DNA of 64,000 bases from Ischnura elegans. Its lineage: Eukaryota; Arthropoda; Insecta; Odonata; Coenagrionidae. Each line of letters begins with the position of its first letter. The stretch's first letter is position 1. Location: contig NC_060248.1 of the NCBI RefSeq assembly GCF_921293095.1, positions 131,390,972 through 131,454,971 of the forward strand. The letters are read 5' to 3'. The notes beneath the pieces are model-generated. The model did not search any database and was not told where the DNA came from. It saw only the letters and a program-made list of their open reading frames with translations. Shown here one piece after another: positions 34,609-64,000 of the stretch. A program made the translations under genes and the position numbers.

Positions 34609-34654
34609 CTTTAGTTGCATTGCGAGCATATATGCTCGCAATGCAACTAAAGCA
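34609..34654. repeat. Perfect 46 bp palindrome
   Basis: The left half, from GCTTTAGTTGCATTGCG, is the exact reverse complement of the right half with no spacer. A further partial copy (GCATATATGCTCGCAATGC) follows directly at 34653-34671. Confidence 0.9.
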
Positions 34655-34946
34655 TATATGCTCGCAATGCTTTATATATAAATCATTCTCAGGAATGAAA
34701 ATCGTGTGAGAACTTTGCAGAACTCGGAAGTCACGGTGTAAATCAATATTTTTCACTTTGTTAGGACAACCATGATATTTGAAATTATGAGAAAACCCCA
34801 TTACAATTCCCAAATGAGGTCTTTCCTCGTACTCCCCACATCCTCGTCCGTATCTTTGCATGTACTTTCTTCTTCTCGGAGGTGGTTCATGGCCAGCTAC
34901 AGAATCCTCAACGATCTTGTTCAGCCTCCTTATATATCTCGCCTTA

Positions 34947-37359
34947 GGCCCGTATCCAGAAACCTCACTACTGCTAGATACGTCATCAGATGATGACGTA
35001 GCCGCTGTAGCGGCCGAGCACCGCTACGGGTACCGCTGCAAAAGTCTAGTGAGGTCCATGGCACACTACTCGCTACAAGTAATATGGCCGCCGGGTTTCG
35101 TCTGCTTATCGTCTCGCATTTAGAATTCATAATTATTGATGTTTAAAGGGCTATCAGCTCATGATAATTATTTATTATTACTTAAAAAGATAGTAAGAAT
35201 GCTTCAATAACCATCTTTTATCCTAATGAGTAAATATTTTACCTAATTTAACTACCAATAAATACTGTCAACAATACCGTGATGAAAACTCTTAGGATTC
35301 ACCGTTTTATTTGCAATTAACTTCTAAACGGGCCCTGTCATGCCTTGAAAACCATTTATAATTAAATACAAATAAATTAGGGACACAAGAATGTCTCGCC
35401 TTGATGCTTTTGAAATACTTTTTTACGAAAAATAACCATTGTCAACGCAACTATGCTGAGACCTCGTCGACTTTGCCATTCTAATAGCTATTAACTTTGG
35501 TATAGACCGTGGCTTTCCTTGAAAACCATTAATATTATACATATATAAGTGCCCAAATAAAGTTGCAATCACCAGCTTTGTGTCTCTGATATCCAAAATT
35601 TGCGTAAAATACTCAAAGCGACAAAGTCGTCTTCCAGTCAGCTACGTCCATTCTCAGTTACTGCTAGTTTGAATAATTTCAGTTCCGAGCCATTGAAAAC
35701 CATGTTCAATTACGTGAAAACTTACCTATAATGATTTATGCCGTCACAAAAATGATGAGTTAAATTTTAAGGGAAGGGTTGATGGAAATGGCATATTGCT
35801 TCGCAGTCCGTTTACAATAGCACATGATATTCATCTCATAATGAATGTCACGTAAATCTTTGGACGTTGCAATACAATACATGTATCTATTATATTACCT
35901 CAAAGTCTAAAATATCCAACTATACCAATGCAATCGACAGTTGTACGAGTATATTTGTCAACCACAATGACGAATTGCGCAAGTGACACCAAGGATTATT
36001 CAGCAATAAGTACCACCACAAGAATTACTGAGTTCACAAACTTGTATTTATTAACGTCGTAAAACTCACTTTCAATTCAACAAATAAAATGATCACACTT
36101 TACAAGAACACTTGTCCAAAAAAAGTACTCACGAAGAAAATCAACATCAACACCACACGTACTGTTACTTCACAAATCTAATTAACACAAATTGCATATA
36201 AAATTGTCCAGGAAATGTTCACACGAAGAAAATCGGGAGCGAATACACTAACTGTAACTTCACAAATCAAATTACTTATACATTGCGGACATAAGAAGTC
36301 AGTAATTAGAGCGAAAATTCGGTACCGACGACCCGTACAACTTAATATCGGCACTATTTTTAAAAAATGCTCACTTTCCTTTCATTTCGCATTGTCAACA
36401 ATAATTGTAACAGATGAAAACATTTTATTTAAAAAATCATCAATGAAGTCAGCACCGAAACTAGGGTGTCCTGAACAAAACTTGATGAGGTTACTCTTTT
36501 CCGCCTGGTGCATTTTCGGGGTGCGGGGTCTGGGGCATCGGCCGGCTTTCCCCGGCGGCAGAGCCGCCGAGGCCAGCCGGCAATCACCGGCGATCGACAC
36601 TAGTCGAGACACTTGGTACACGTCGCGAGATTTCTGAACACGAAGATTTATCAGCATGTACCAGCTGGTTCTCAATGATAACTTTGCCGATTTAAAGGGA
36701 CACTTTTCACACAATGAACGGAACCAGATTCACAGAAGAAACTTGAAGAACCAAGAAAATCCCATGGAACCGAGAATAAATTCCGTGTGAGATACCGCAT
36801 CTCCTAAGACACCTTATTTCCACGAACACCACTAAAAAAGAGAAATTATATCAATAATTTCCATTCAGATTTTAAGAACAAGACAAAAGATTCTCCGCTG
36901 AAATTTCACAAATCACGGCCTAATAATGTGCTTACCTTCGTTACGCCATCGTGCCGATTAAATTCAACCTCCACCTTCTTCCATGCCATAGCCTTTAAAG
37001 AAAGACTCACAGCATTGGTTTTCTTGCACTCCAATACAACTTTCCTATCAATAATTAGTTTTAAAATCAAACTCTTCTCCTACGCCGAGATTCTTCTTCC
37101 AACCCGTTTCCATTTTGCTTACAAACAAAGTCGCGTTGCGATATTCGTTATTCAATTGTCGCCCTTAGTTCCTCTCAAAGCCCGCATAGTAGGGACTCAA
37201 AATGTCGCTAAATTCGTCTACGTCATCAATCCAGCCCAAAATAAATGTGGCAACACTGCCCCCACCCATTTGGAGCGTTTTGGAGTAGTGAGGTTTCTGG
37301 ATACAGCATTCAGCGGTGCGCGCCGCTACAAGCTGAAGCATGGTTTCTGGATACGGCCC
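34947..37359. mobile_element. PIF/Harbinger-type element without transposase
   Basis: TTA flanks both ends (34944-34946 and 37360-37362). The ends are GGCCCGTATCCAGAAACC on the left and GGGCCGTATCCAGAAACC on the right, read from the other strand. The rightmost 100 bp also contain a second GGTTTCTGGATAC. The 2413 bp interior has a GC-rich block at 36510-36600 and short ORFs without domains. It is probably a non-autonomous Harbinger relative. Confidence 0.65.
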
Positions 37360-37450
37360 TTAGTGCCTAAAGTTACTTCCAGATGGAAGGGTGAAATGAG
37401 GCAGAAAATGTTGGGTCACCCCATGGTGCTGTTGTCTGTCAGAAGCAAAT

Positions 37451-40400
37451 CGCCTCGGACCGTAGCCACCGAGAGACAAGGCCTACGCAAGCGAGCAGAG
37501 AAGGTCGGTGACGTCAGGACGAGTGGGGTTACAAATGTTGTTAGGGAGTTGTTGATGGAAGGATAGTGGCATTGTCGAAGTGGTAAACAGAAGTCGCTTC
37601 AATGAGTGAGACGTGAAAATAAAACTATAATTTGAAGAAAATAAAGAGGTTTTTAGCAGTGGTTCGTTCTACGGTAGCAGTGGATGTTACTGAAGTTCTA
37701 CTAAAGTGTAAAAAGTTGTGCAATTAGTCTAACTACCGCAGTGTTTATGACTGCCGAGGAAATTACAAGACGGGGCCCAAGATGTCTGTTTTCAATTTCC
37801 CGAGCGATCCAGAAGTTTGAGAAAAATCCATTCGTGCCATTATGAATGAAGAACTTGAGCCAACAAAGAACAATAGGTACGTATCGTATAATTATAGAGG
37901 TATTGATGGAAGTGTGTTCAAAATAATTTTTGGTTTTGCTAAAGACTTATTATTTCGATGAAATTGCCGAGTTTAAATTTGAAGGGCACGAATCGATGGA
38001 TACTTTTAAAGTCTCCTGAGTGATTAAACATTTATTTAACGTTCCTGCCTTAGTTATTGGAAGTCTTTTGGTAATGATTGCAGTGGTGGAAAAGTTATTC
38101 ATTGTTAAATAGGTAATTCGGCATGTTTAATTTAGTCATGAATCCCATTCGGTGGATCGAAGTATATCATTTAATTCAGATTGATATTGCTTTAAGCTAT
38201 TACTGAAAGGTTCTTAATATGGTAATAAGTAAAGGTAGCACAGTGAAATTACTCAAGTGCATAAAAGATCGTTGTTTTTATGTCACCGTTTGATGGGAAT
38301 GAAATATTTTCATGATTTAATATAAATATTTATAATTAATCTTGTGGGTTATAATTAAAGAGATGAGGAGTTGAATAGCGGCATTCACTTGCTACTTTAA
38401 AAAATTAGAATTTCTTTTAATTTAATTGACAGCAGTCCAAGATTTCCTGTACTTGGAAGTGTGTAAATTATTTTAATTTTATTGTTTGGAGGAGTCAAAG
38501 AGTGTAAATTTAGTCTTGCTGGCCAAATATTCAAGTACTTACTTAATTAATTATAAATAAAAGAAGCACGGCCGTGGTGTAAAAAATCCAACCGGCTAGA
38601 GTAGCATTTATTAATAGCTTTTTTTATTGGAAGGCTTATTGTATTGATCGCAGCGATAGAAAAGTTATTGCTTTCTAGTTAAAAATTTGGGCAATTCGTC
38701 AAATTTTATTTATTCATGACTCCTATTTGGTGAATCAATTCTTATTAATTCCTGTAAGCCATAATTCTCGATTATTCATAGTTAAACAAATATTGTTGTC
38801 GGTGATTGTTTTTCGGGTTCATTCCGCGTTGACTCCTATTTTGCAGACGACAGTTTTGGGCGTGTTCCAGCTCCCGTCTTCGGTTCCAAATGATTGGACA
38901 TTATCATTGATTATCATTTGTACCCGAAGACGGGAGCTGGAACGCGCCCGAAACTGTCGTCTGTAAAATATGAGTCAATGCTGAATGAACCCGAAAACCA
39001 ATCACCAAATAACTCACCGCGGAAGCCTCCGTAATAAATATTGTAGCCATTGGTGTCCCTATACACGCCTCAGTTTTCTCAAGGTTAAAAATTAAAGGCA
39101 TGAGGGGTAGAATAGAAAAATAGAGTAGTCTAAAGAATTGAAAATGCTTTAAAATAAATTAATAGTCATTCAAAATATCATGTAATGGGAAGTAAGGGAT
39201 TACTTTTTATATGAGCGTAAATATGTCAAATATTTAATTTGATTGTTGTACTGAGACCTAAATAGTGAATTGCATTACTTTTACAGGTGTGTGTGAAGAG
39301 AATTTTGCTCCTCATGGCATAATTCGTGAATTAGGGAAGTATGGTGAGAGGACAGCGAGATTACTTTCCGCACCATTGAAATGGTCACGACTGAGACGCT
39401 GTGACATCCTAACTTCCCTATTACCCCATCTACCTGTCTTCTCAGGCAAGCATACGGGAGAGCCCAGGCAAACGAAGACAGGTGAAGGAATTTTCTGCAT
39501 TGGAAGAGGCGGTGGAGGAAAGCATTAGGGTGAAGGAGACATACGACCGACAGAATATTATTTCAAGCTTAGTGAATCTTGGAGAAAAGTTCAGTTTCTT
39601 GATTTGTGAAATGTTTGGACAGTGGTTCATAAGCATGACTGCATACTTGTTCCGAACACATTATCCTCAACCCCATACCTTGAATTTAGCTCTCTGTTGT
39701 GGTAAACTAGGCGCGCAATGTTAGTGTTAATTTTGAAAAAGTTCTAATTTTAAAACTAGGGAAGTTTAGCTTACGCAAGAATGTTTATAATGTTGGAATC
39801 TTAGGTGAGACTTTCTCCCAAATGTTTTGATCTGCCTCTTGTGGTAGATATAGCAGTAACTCCTTAGTCATTCCCTCTGATTACTGAAAATCTGTCATGC
39901 CAGACAGTGATCCCTGTTATTACTTTATTGGCGAACACCAGTCCTTGAAATCTGTTAACAAGCCTGACTATTCCACAGATATGTAGATATTTAGTGCAAT
40001 TCTTCTCTTTCTCTCTCTATCTCTCAACTTGTGCTTAAAAGTAAAAGTACCAGGGAAATGTGTGCAGCCGCATTTGAGAATGTCCTCTGTGATGTGTACA
40101 ATTACACTCGAGTTTTGATGATAATAATAAACATGTTAATACGCAACTGTTGACATCCTTATTTATGCATCACCTCCACTCCCCTATGACTTTTATTTTT
40201 AAAAAGGTCCATGGTATCCAGATAATCAATTTCGGAGAGGAGCACGTCAAGTAAGTGAGATGTCTAAAGCTACCGGAGTGATATACTGAGAATTTTGGTT
40301 AAAGCCTTTGCCAGCTACTTCATTCCGATCAGATTTTAAAACGTATTAATTAACGTCTCGTGGAATAATTTATCATATATTTGGAGAAAACTAATGACTT

Positions 40401-40740
40401 GTTGCTTTTCAAAGGATTCCCCGCAGCAAAAATGTGTTATTGAACAAGAAGTTCGAGCATTGCGTTTGCTTACTTTCGGTGGTTTAGTTTGCAATCTTAA
40501 ATATATAAGGACGTTAAGAGCTGAATAAAGTAAACCTGAAATATTTGTGGTAAATATTTTAACGTAGCAAAGTAAATGCGAAGGAATTCTACTATCTAAT
40601 TAGAAAGAATTACGTTCACTCCAGTTGCGATCGTTCAAGCGAACGAATGAGTGGCAATAATCTAACCCTTCTCGTCGTGACGTCACGGCTGGTTGCTCAG
40701 GCCTTGTCTCTCGGTGGCTACGCTCGGACTGATGCCACAT
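37451..40740. repeat. Inverted repeat pair around 3.1 kb
   Basis: The 24 bp beginning CGTAGCCACCGAGAGACAAG at 37461-37484 is repeated exactly inverted at 40699-40722. Similarity continues outward and inward to about 80 bp (GTGACGTCA and GACGAG shared). They could be ends of one element or two copies of a short one in opposite orientation. No target duplication was seen. Confidence 0.6.
38801..39006. repeat. Foldback element with about 93 bp arms
   Basis: The left arm starts GGTGATTGTTTTTCGGG at 38801. The right arm ends at 39006 with its complement. The arms are about 90 percent alike over about 93 bp and share CCAGCTCCCGTCTTCGG near the roughly 20 nt loop. Non-coding. Confidence 0.8.
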
Positions 40741-41944
40741 TTGAACCGACGAAGGGTTGGTGGCAGTGACAATGAAGGAAATCACTGCGTGTATTTAGCA
40801 GTTTAATACATAGGGAAGTGAATAACGCAGAATTAAAAAGGGATACAAATCATCCGGGAGATAAGAGAGACGAAGCACGGAGAAGGAAGAGGAATAAAGT
40901 CCAGTTTACGACTGGTGTCAACTTCAACAGTAACAGTGTTTTGAGTTGCGCGAGGCAGTTTAAACTAAAATCGTAATTACGATTGCCCTCTACGAGCAGA
41001 TTCTCAAACAGTTACCAGTCACCTTCCATGTGCCTTTGGTTGGATTATAACCATACTTACCCCACGGGTTAACCAGGAAACTCGAGGCCATCTTGTATGG
41101 CACAGTAGTTTTTTAACCTGATTTTTTTTGTAGATCACCTAAGAAGTAGAGGCGAACTATGAATCGGTGCCTGCAAATGCTTGAACTAATACGTGAATGC
41201 CATTCTATATATGTGAAAAAAAAACCGAGTGGAAGTTTCGAGATGGGGTGCGTGAACACCAAACCTGTGTTAGGAACCTTGGAAAAAATTGCATTTTGTT
41301 ATAATGGGCGCACCAGTGAATTTCATTTCGAAATATTCTCGGTAGAAATAGGGTGCAAGCTTAAAACCGGCAAGATTTCAAATAAGTGTCATTCACGTGA
41401 TTTTTTTGGAAAAACTCTTTAAGTTTGATACTAAATAGGAACTAGGAATATGCTTTGAGGAGGATGGAGGGGCACGGGTGGGGTACCCCTCCCACCCTCA
41501 AGGCTACGGGAGGTCTAGGAAAGTTATGGAAAAATGACATTCCTGGAAATACATTTTACATCATTTTGGCTCTAAAAATTTAACCATAAGCAGATGCAGT
41601 TATAACATTTTAAAACCAGGCAATAGGTTTAAATAATATTTGAAAATTTCGCGGCGATAACTCGTGGAGGAATGGGTACCTAGTAGCTAGCGCACCTAGT
41701 GGAAGACAACGGTGGTCAAATTCTCGTAACGCGCCCTTCGAACTCCATGGTCACATCGTCACATGCTCGTACAAACAAATGCTATGTGATATGAGAAAGC
41801 GATGGTTCAGTTTGAAAGTTTTTGACGGCATGGCACGACAATGTTGTAAATTCAATTGGTGATTGTTACTAGTTGTTCCATGCTGTTAATTATAGATATG
41901 GAAAATGGCAGTTTAGTGTGAGAGTGTTGTTTTCAGCATAACGT

Positions 41945-60588
<18,644 letters not shown>

Positions 60589-61182
60589 GTAAGGAAGCTT
60601 TTTCTTCAGTCCCTAGTTGTTTTGTAAAAGAAGATAATCACTTCAAATTGTATTGCTGTTCTGCTTCACCCCTCATATGTTTTACATAGGTTTTTTTGAT
60701 TGGTTTCTTGCTACCTGCTGAAGTCATTTTTCTTTGTTAGGATCTTTGAATGTATATAGAGAGTGAAGGGTATAAACGTGCTTGGGCATAGCTTTGAGCT
60801 CTGTTGAATGAATTTGTGTTCGAGTGTTTTCCTGTGCTTGATATTTCTAAATGGAAATGCCAAGTTGAAGTACAATCCAAAAATGGTTATCATCACATAA
60901 TGGGAAGCATCAAAAACATCCCAAGATTCTTGAGACAGCAAGGCAGGAGATTCAACACTAGAGCTTTCACAAAAGAAAATTTTAGGAGAATAGGTTGGGG
61001 AAGATTTACTGATAAGTTCACCAAAATCAAGAGAGACATTGATCTCACACCAAAGCTTTGACGCAGAGATGTCAATAATAATGTAATCTAAAAGGGACTG
61101 CTGTTTAATTAATTTACCAATTCAGAGAAAATGTCATTACAAGTTTTGTTGCAATAGGTTTTCATGCATGTTTTCATACTAC
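60589..61182. other. RIOX2 intron 5, nothing recognised
   Basis: The 85-codon frame at 60804-61061 has no domain and does not splice plausibly to exon 5. Later RIOX2 exons were not found in the window. Confidence 0.45.
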
Positions 61183-63290
61183 AGTAGAATCCATATTCAA
61201 GGTTTTTCAGGGGGGACAAAATTTAAAACACTAAATGCGGAAAAACACTAAATGAGGACCTGCCATTTTTGAGGTTGTAGAGTGCATGCTGTGATTGGAA
61301 CAGCTTTCCATAATGTTGAAAATTAATTTTAAGTAATTAAAAGGAATCATATGCAACAATAAACATTTTTCATCTATCGAATGTGCTTAAAAAGGTTGGT
61401 AGAAACTTTTCAGAAAACTGCAAAAAATGGGATGTAAAATTAAATATGATGAGCAATTTGTGAATATTTTAAGAATAAAGAAAAAGTTTTATCATAACAA
61501 TTATCTCAAAAACATTACAGTGCTAGGAGCCGACCAATAGCAAATGTAAAAAAGGATTGCACATGAGGCATATGATGAATTTGGTGATCTAATGGGCAAT
61601 CTTTTCGATTTTCATTTGGCATTTGTTCAGTAAGAAAACAAAAAAATGTGTACCAAAAATTAAAATAATCCCAGACAAAAAATACAATGCATTAGCTTTA
61701 TGCCTATTCACAAATTCAGTACATATTAATGTAAACACTTTTAAGAGTGGCTAAAGAGTTATTTTTTTTAATCTGAGATTTTACTTTGCTTGTTTTTTTT
61801 TGCCATAACTAAGAAGCAGTTCATTTTCTAGTTTGATATTGTCAATATTGATTTTAACCATGAATGTCAATAAAATTGATTGATTGTTCTCAGCAGATGA
61901 AAAGTAGGATCTTAATTTATCTAATCCAACCACAGCCTCTGAAAACGTAGCCACTGCGGGAACTTCCCCAATCTCATCCTCACTGCAGTTAGAGTCTGTT
62001 TCATTTGATTCACCACAAATTTCACCTATTGGGACAATCCCACTGGTCTGCATTTCATTATCACAATCAACAAAATCATCAAATGATACATTAGAATTAA
62101 AAGTTTGCCATTCATTATCATCCAATAAAGTTTGTGAATCACAATCTGTTTCAGTGGTATTCAGGAAACCCGCTTTTGTGAAATAGTTTGTGATGGTTGC
62201 ACTATTCACACTCTCCCATGCACTTGCAATAAAATGGTCGGCCTGTAACACATTAATTTTGGCTTGTTGTTGCCCACAATTTATTGAGACTATTGCCTTT
62301 CTTACCAATGCACTTCTGTAAAGTTGTTTGAAAACTTTTATAACTCCCAAATCCAATGGTTGTAGAACACTCGTGCAATTGGCTGGAAAGAATTCTACCC
62401 TTACATTTCTCAAGAAATGTGTATTAGGAGAATGTGCAGCTCAACGGTCAATAAAAAGGATTATTTTTCGGTTGGCCGATCCCATTTTGGCATCGAGGGA
62501 TTTCAAAAAGTCCTTAAATAAATCTATGATGATCCAAGCCTTTTTGCTATTAAAGTACCTGCATGGTAATGATCGTACATGCTTGAGCATCTAGGTTTAG
62601 CAAATATACCAATCACCACTGGTTGGAACTTTTCTCTCCCATCATTATTGCAACAAAAAAGAACTGTCAACCTCTCTTTGCTAAGTTTGCCACCATGGCA
62701 CTTTACCCCTTTAAATGCTAGTGTTTTGTTAGGTAGAAGGGAATAGAAAAGCCCAGTTTCGTCAGCATTGAAAATGTTTCTGGGCTGGTAACCTTCAATT
62801 AAATTCCCTAGCTCACTTTTCCAGGATTCCACAGTTTCTTCATTTACACTGCTGCTTTCACCTCGCACACTTTTGAATACCAGTCCATGCCTAACTTTGA
62901 ATCTATTGAGCCATCTGCTGGATCCAGTAAAATCATCAACACCAAGTCTCGTAGCTATTTCATGTGCTCTCTCCTTCAGTATAACGCCATTTATAGGTAA
63001 ATTGCTAGCTCTGGCTTGCTGAAACCAGGTGAGTAGGTGGCTCTCCAGTTCCTCAAACGGGGACTTTTTTGAGTGCTTGCGACGCTTAGATAAAACACCC
63101 AATGATGCGGCTTCTCTTAAAATTGTTTCCCTTTTTATCATGATGTTGTTCAAGGTTGTTACTGGTAAAAGCAGCTTCTTCGCCAGGTCAACTCTCTTCA
63201 AGTGAGGATTTTTATCCACCTCCTCAATAATTTTTCTTCTCTTTGAAGCTTAGAGCTTTCCTTTTTGAAGCCATCCCAAAATCAGCCGTC
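61183..63290 (-). mobile_element. Tigger element, one end visible
   Basis: The left end CTACAGTAGAATCC (about 61181) is a Tigger-type terminus, followed by CACTAAATG repeats. The transposase on the minus strand fills the interior. The opposite end was not found before 64000, so the right limit given is only that of the coding part. Confidence 0.6.
61781..63274 (-). pseudogene. Tigger transposase with CENP-B-like DNA-binding domain
   Basis: The start ATG at 63274 gives MASKRKALSFKEK, then a one-base slip near 63235 and KIIEEVDKNPHLKRVDLAKKL (helix-turn-helix). The CENP-B-type half follows (SRWLNRFKVRHGLVFKSVRGE). The DDE core has NADETGLFY (first Asp, about 62755) and KERLTVLFCCNNDG. After a break near 62540 come IILFIDR-stop-AAHSPN (a TGA) and VEFFPANCTSVLQPLDLGVIK. 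The acidic C-terminus ends at 61781. At least two frame breaks and one stop make it inactive, though long stretches remain readable, so it is younger than the Tigger at 54-55.6 kb. Confidence 0.85.
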
Positions 63291-64000
63291 AGCAGCCTTT
63301 TCTCTCAATAATACAATGCTGTTCAAGCAGTAATAGTCTCTGTGAGACTAATGCTGGTCAATCTGTGGCGTTGTGAAAGAGTTTTTCTTGTATTCTCGTT
63401 GGTTTCAGTTGCCTCAACACTGCCGACTTGATCACAAACATATGATTTACAAAGTCACCAACTCTCTTTTCTGAAATCCTTCTCACTGGCTTCAAAGGTG
63501 GTTGTACAATGCATTGTATTTTTTCGATCTCTCACACAACTTAATAAGCCTATCCTGCAGACCATCCGACCCTTACTTGTGAGTACAATAATTTGAGCCT
63601 TCGGGCGAAACACTTTGTAATTCAACCCTCCTGCTTTTTGTGCAGCCGTAACTTGAGATTTTCTCCCCCTTCTCGTTCCAAGTTTCAAGGTAGTGGAAGC
63701 TCATGAACCCAAGTATCAATTCCATTTTCAAAATAATAAAAAAAATTGTCAATACGGAGTTTTAGTTACGATTGGCCAAAAGTTATTTTTCATATATGTA
63801 TCCCAAAATATTTTTCGAATTCTTATTAAGTGCTTGCTACCAACCAAATTCGCGCTTTGCCTGCATTATAAATTTCGACGTTTTCTCCATGGGATCATTA
63901 TTTTTAGTTATATGGCAGTATAAGAAATATATTAATGGCATTAAGCTAACTTCAGCTTTTTAAAATTTGACTGTTATTGTCACCATGGCATCTAGTAGAA
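63291..64000. other. No feature recognised
   Basis: Short overlapping ORFs on both strands without domains. Confidence 0.45.

Larger units (their letters stand above)
37363..41944. other. Upstream of RIOX2; repeats but no clear gene
   Basis: This stretch contains an inverted pair (37451-37530 and 40661-40740) and a foldback (38801-39006). Frames at 39265-39724 (HGIIRELGKYGERTARLL; VEESIRVKETYDRQN) are open but unrecognised. The RIOX2 promoter should lie in the last kilobase; no TATA box stands out. Confidence 0.4.

Noticed and set aside
39265-39724. Host exons in two overlapping frames
   Set aside because: No recognised domain, no clear splice partners, and they lie between inverted repeats.
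60804-61061. Sixth RIOX2 exon
   Set aside because: The residues do not resemble the RIOX C-terminal winged helix and no fitting acceptor was seen.

Overview
The window looks like nuclear DNA of an arthropod, most likely an insect with a large, transposon-rich genome. Introns carry GT/AG sites, and one gene pairs a MADF domain with a BESS motif, a combination typical of arthropods. The repeats are also eukaryotic: piggyBac, PIF/Harbinger, mariner, Tigger/pogo, hAT, Penelope-like elements, non-LTR retrotransposons and an LTR retrotransposon. I see no bacterial operons, CRISPR array, rRNA or phage genes. The species cannot be read from the sequence.

Two host-type genes are supported. At 41.9-60.6 kb (+) lie the first five coding exons of RIOX2 (MINA), a JmjC ribosomal oxygenase; the remaining exons are probably beyond the window. 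At 27.0-33.2 kb (-) a two-exon gene joins a MADF domain to a BESS motif across a 5.2 kb phase-0 intron.

Most of the rest is mobile DNA. 0-4 kb: hAT-like ends and a tRNA-like sequence. 5.5-7.4 kb: a Penelope-like element with a GIY-YIG domain (-), then an RNase H-type LINE fragment (+). 7.5-9.8 kb: three intronless overlapping + strand ORFs, namely a BIR-domain protein, an adenain-like cysteine protease and an unknown basic protein, which resemble a fragment of a Polinton/adintovirus-like DNA element. 10.8-12.7 kb: a decayed piggyBac (-). 13.7-19.0 kb: a PIF/Harbinger with intact ends, a dead transposase and a nested Penelope-like fragment. 19.2-21.6 kb: a decayed LINE, followed by a hammerhead-like motif. 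22.1-25.3 kb: an unassigned element with GTGACGGAATTAC repeats and a degenerate transposase-like gene. 28-40 kb: several short elements with clear target-site duplications, foldbacks and palindromes.

Inside RIOX2 intron 2 sits the youngest-looking element: a 3913 bp LTR retrotransposon (-) with identical 144 bp LTRs, a TCTAG duplication and one open 1191-codon gag-pol frame. The sequence at its primer-binding position is complementary over 16 nt to its own LTR, as in self-priming Tf1/sushi-type elements. RIOX2 intron 3 holds a mosaic of Tigger, LINE and hAT debris, and a second broken Tigger (-) lies at 61.2-63.3 kb.
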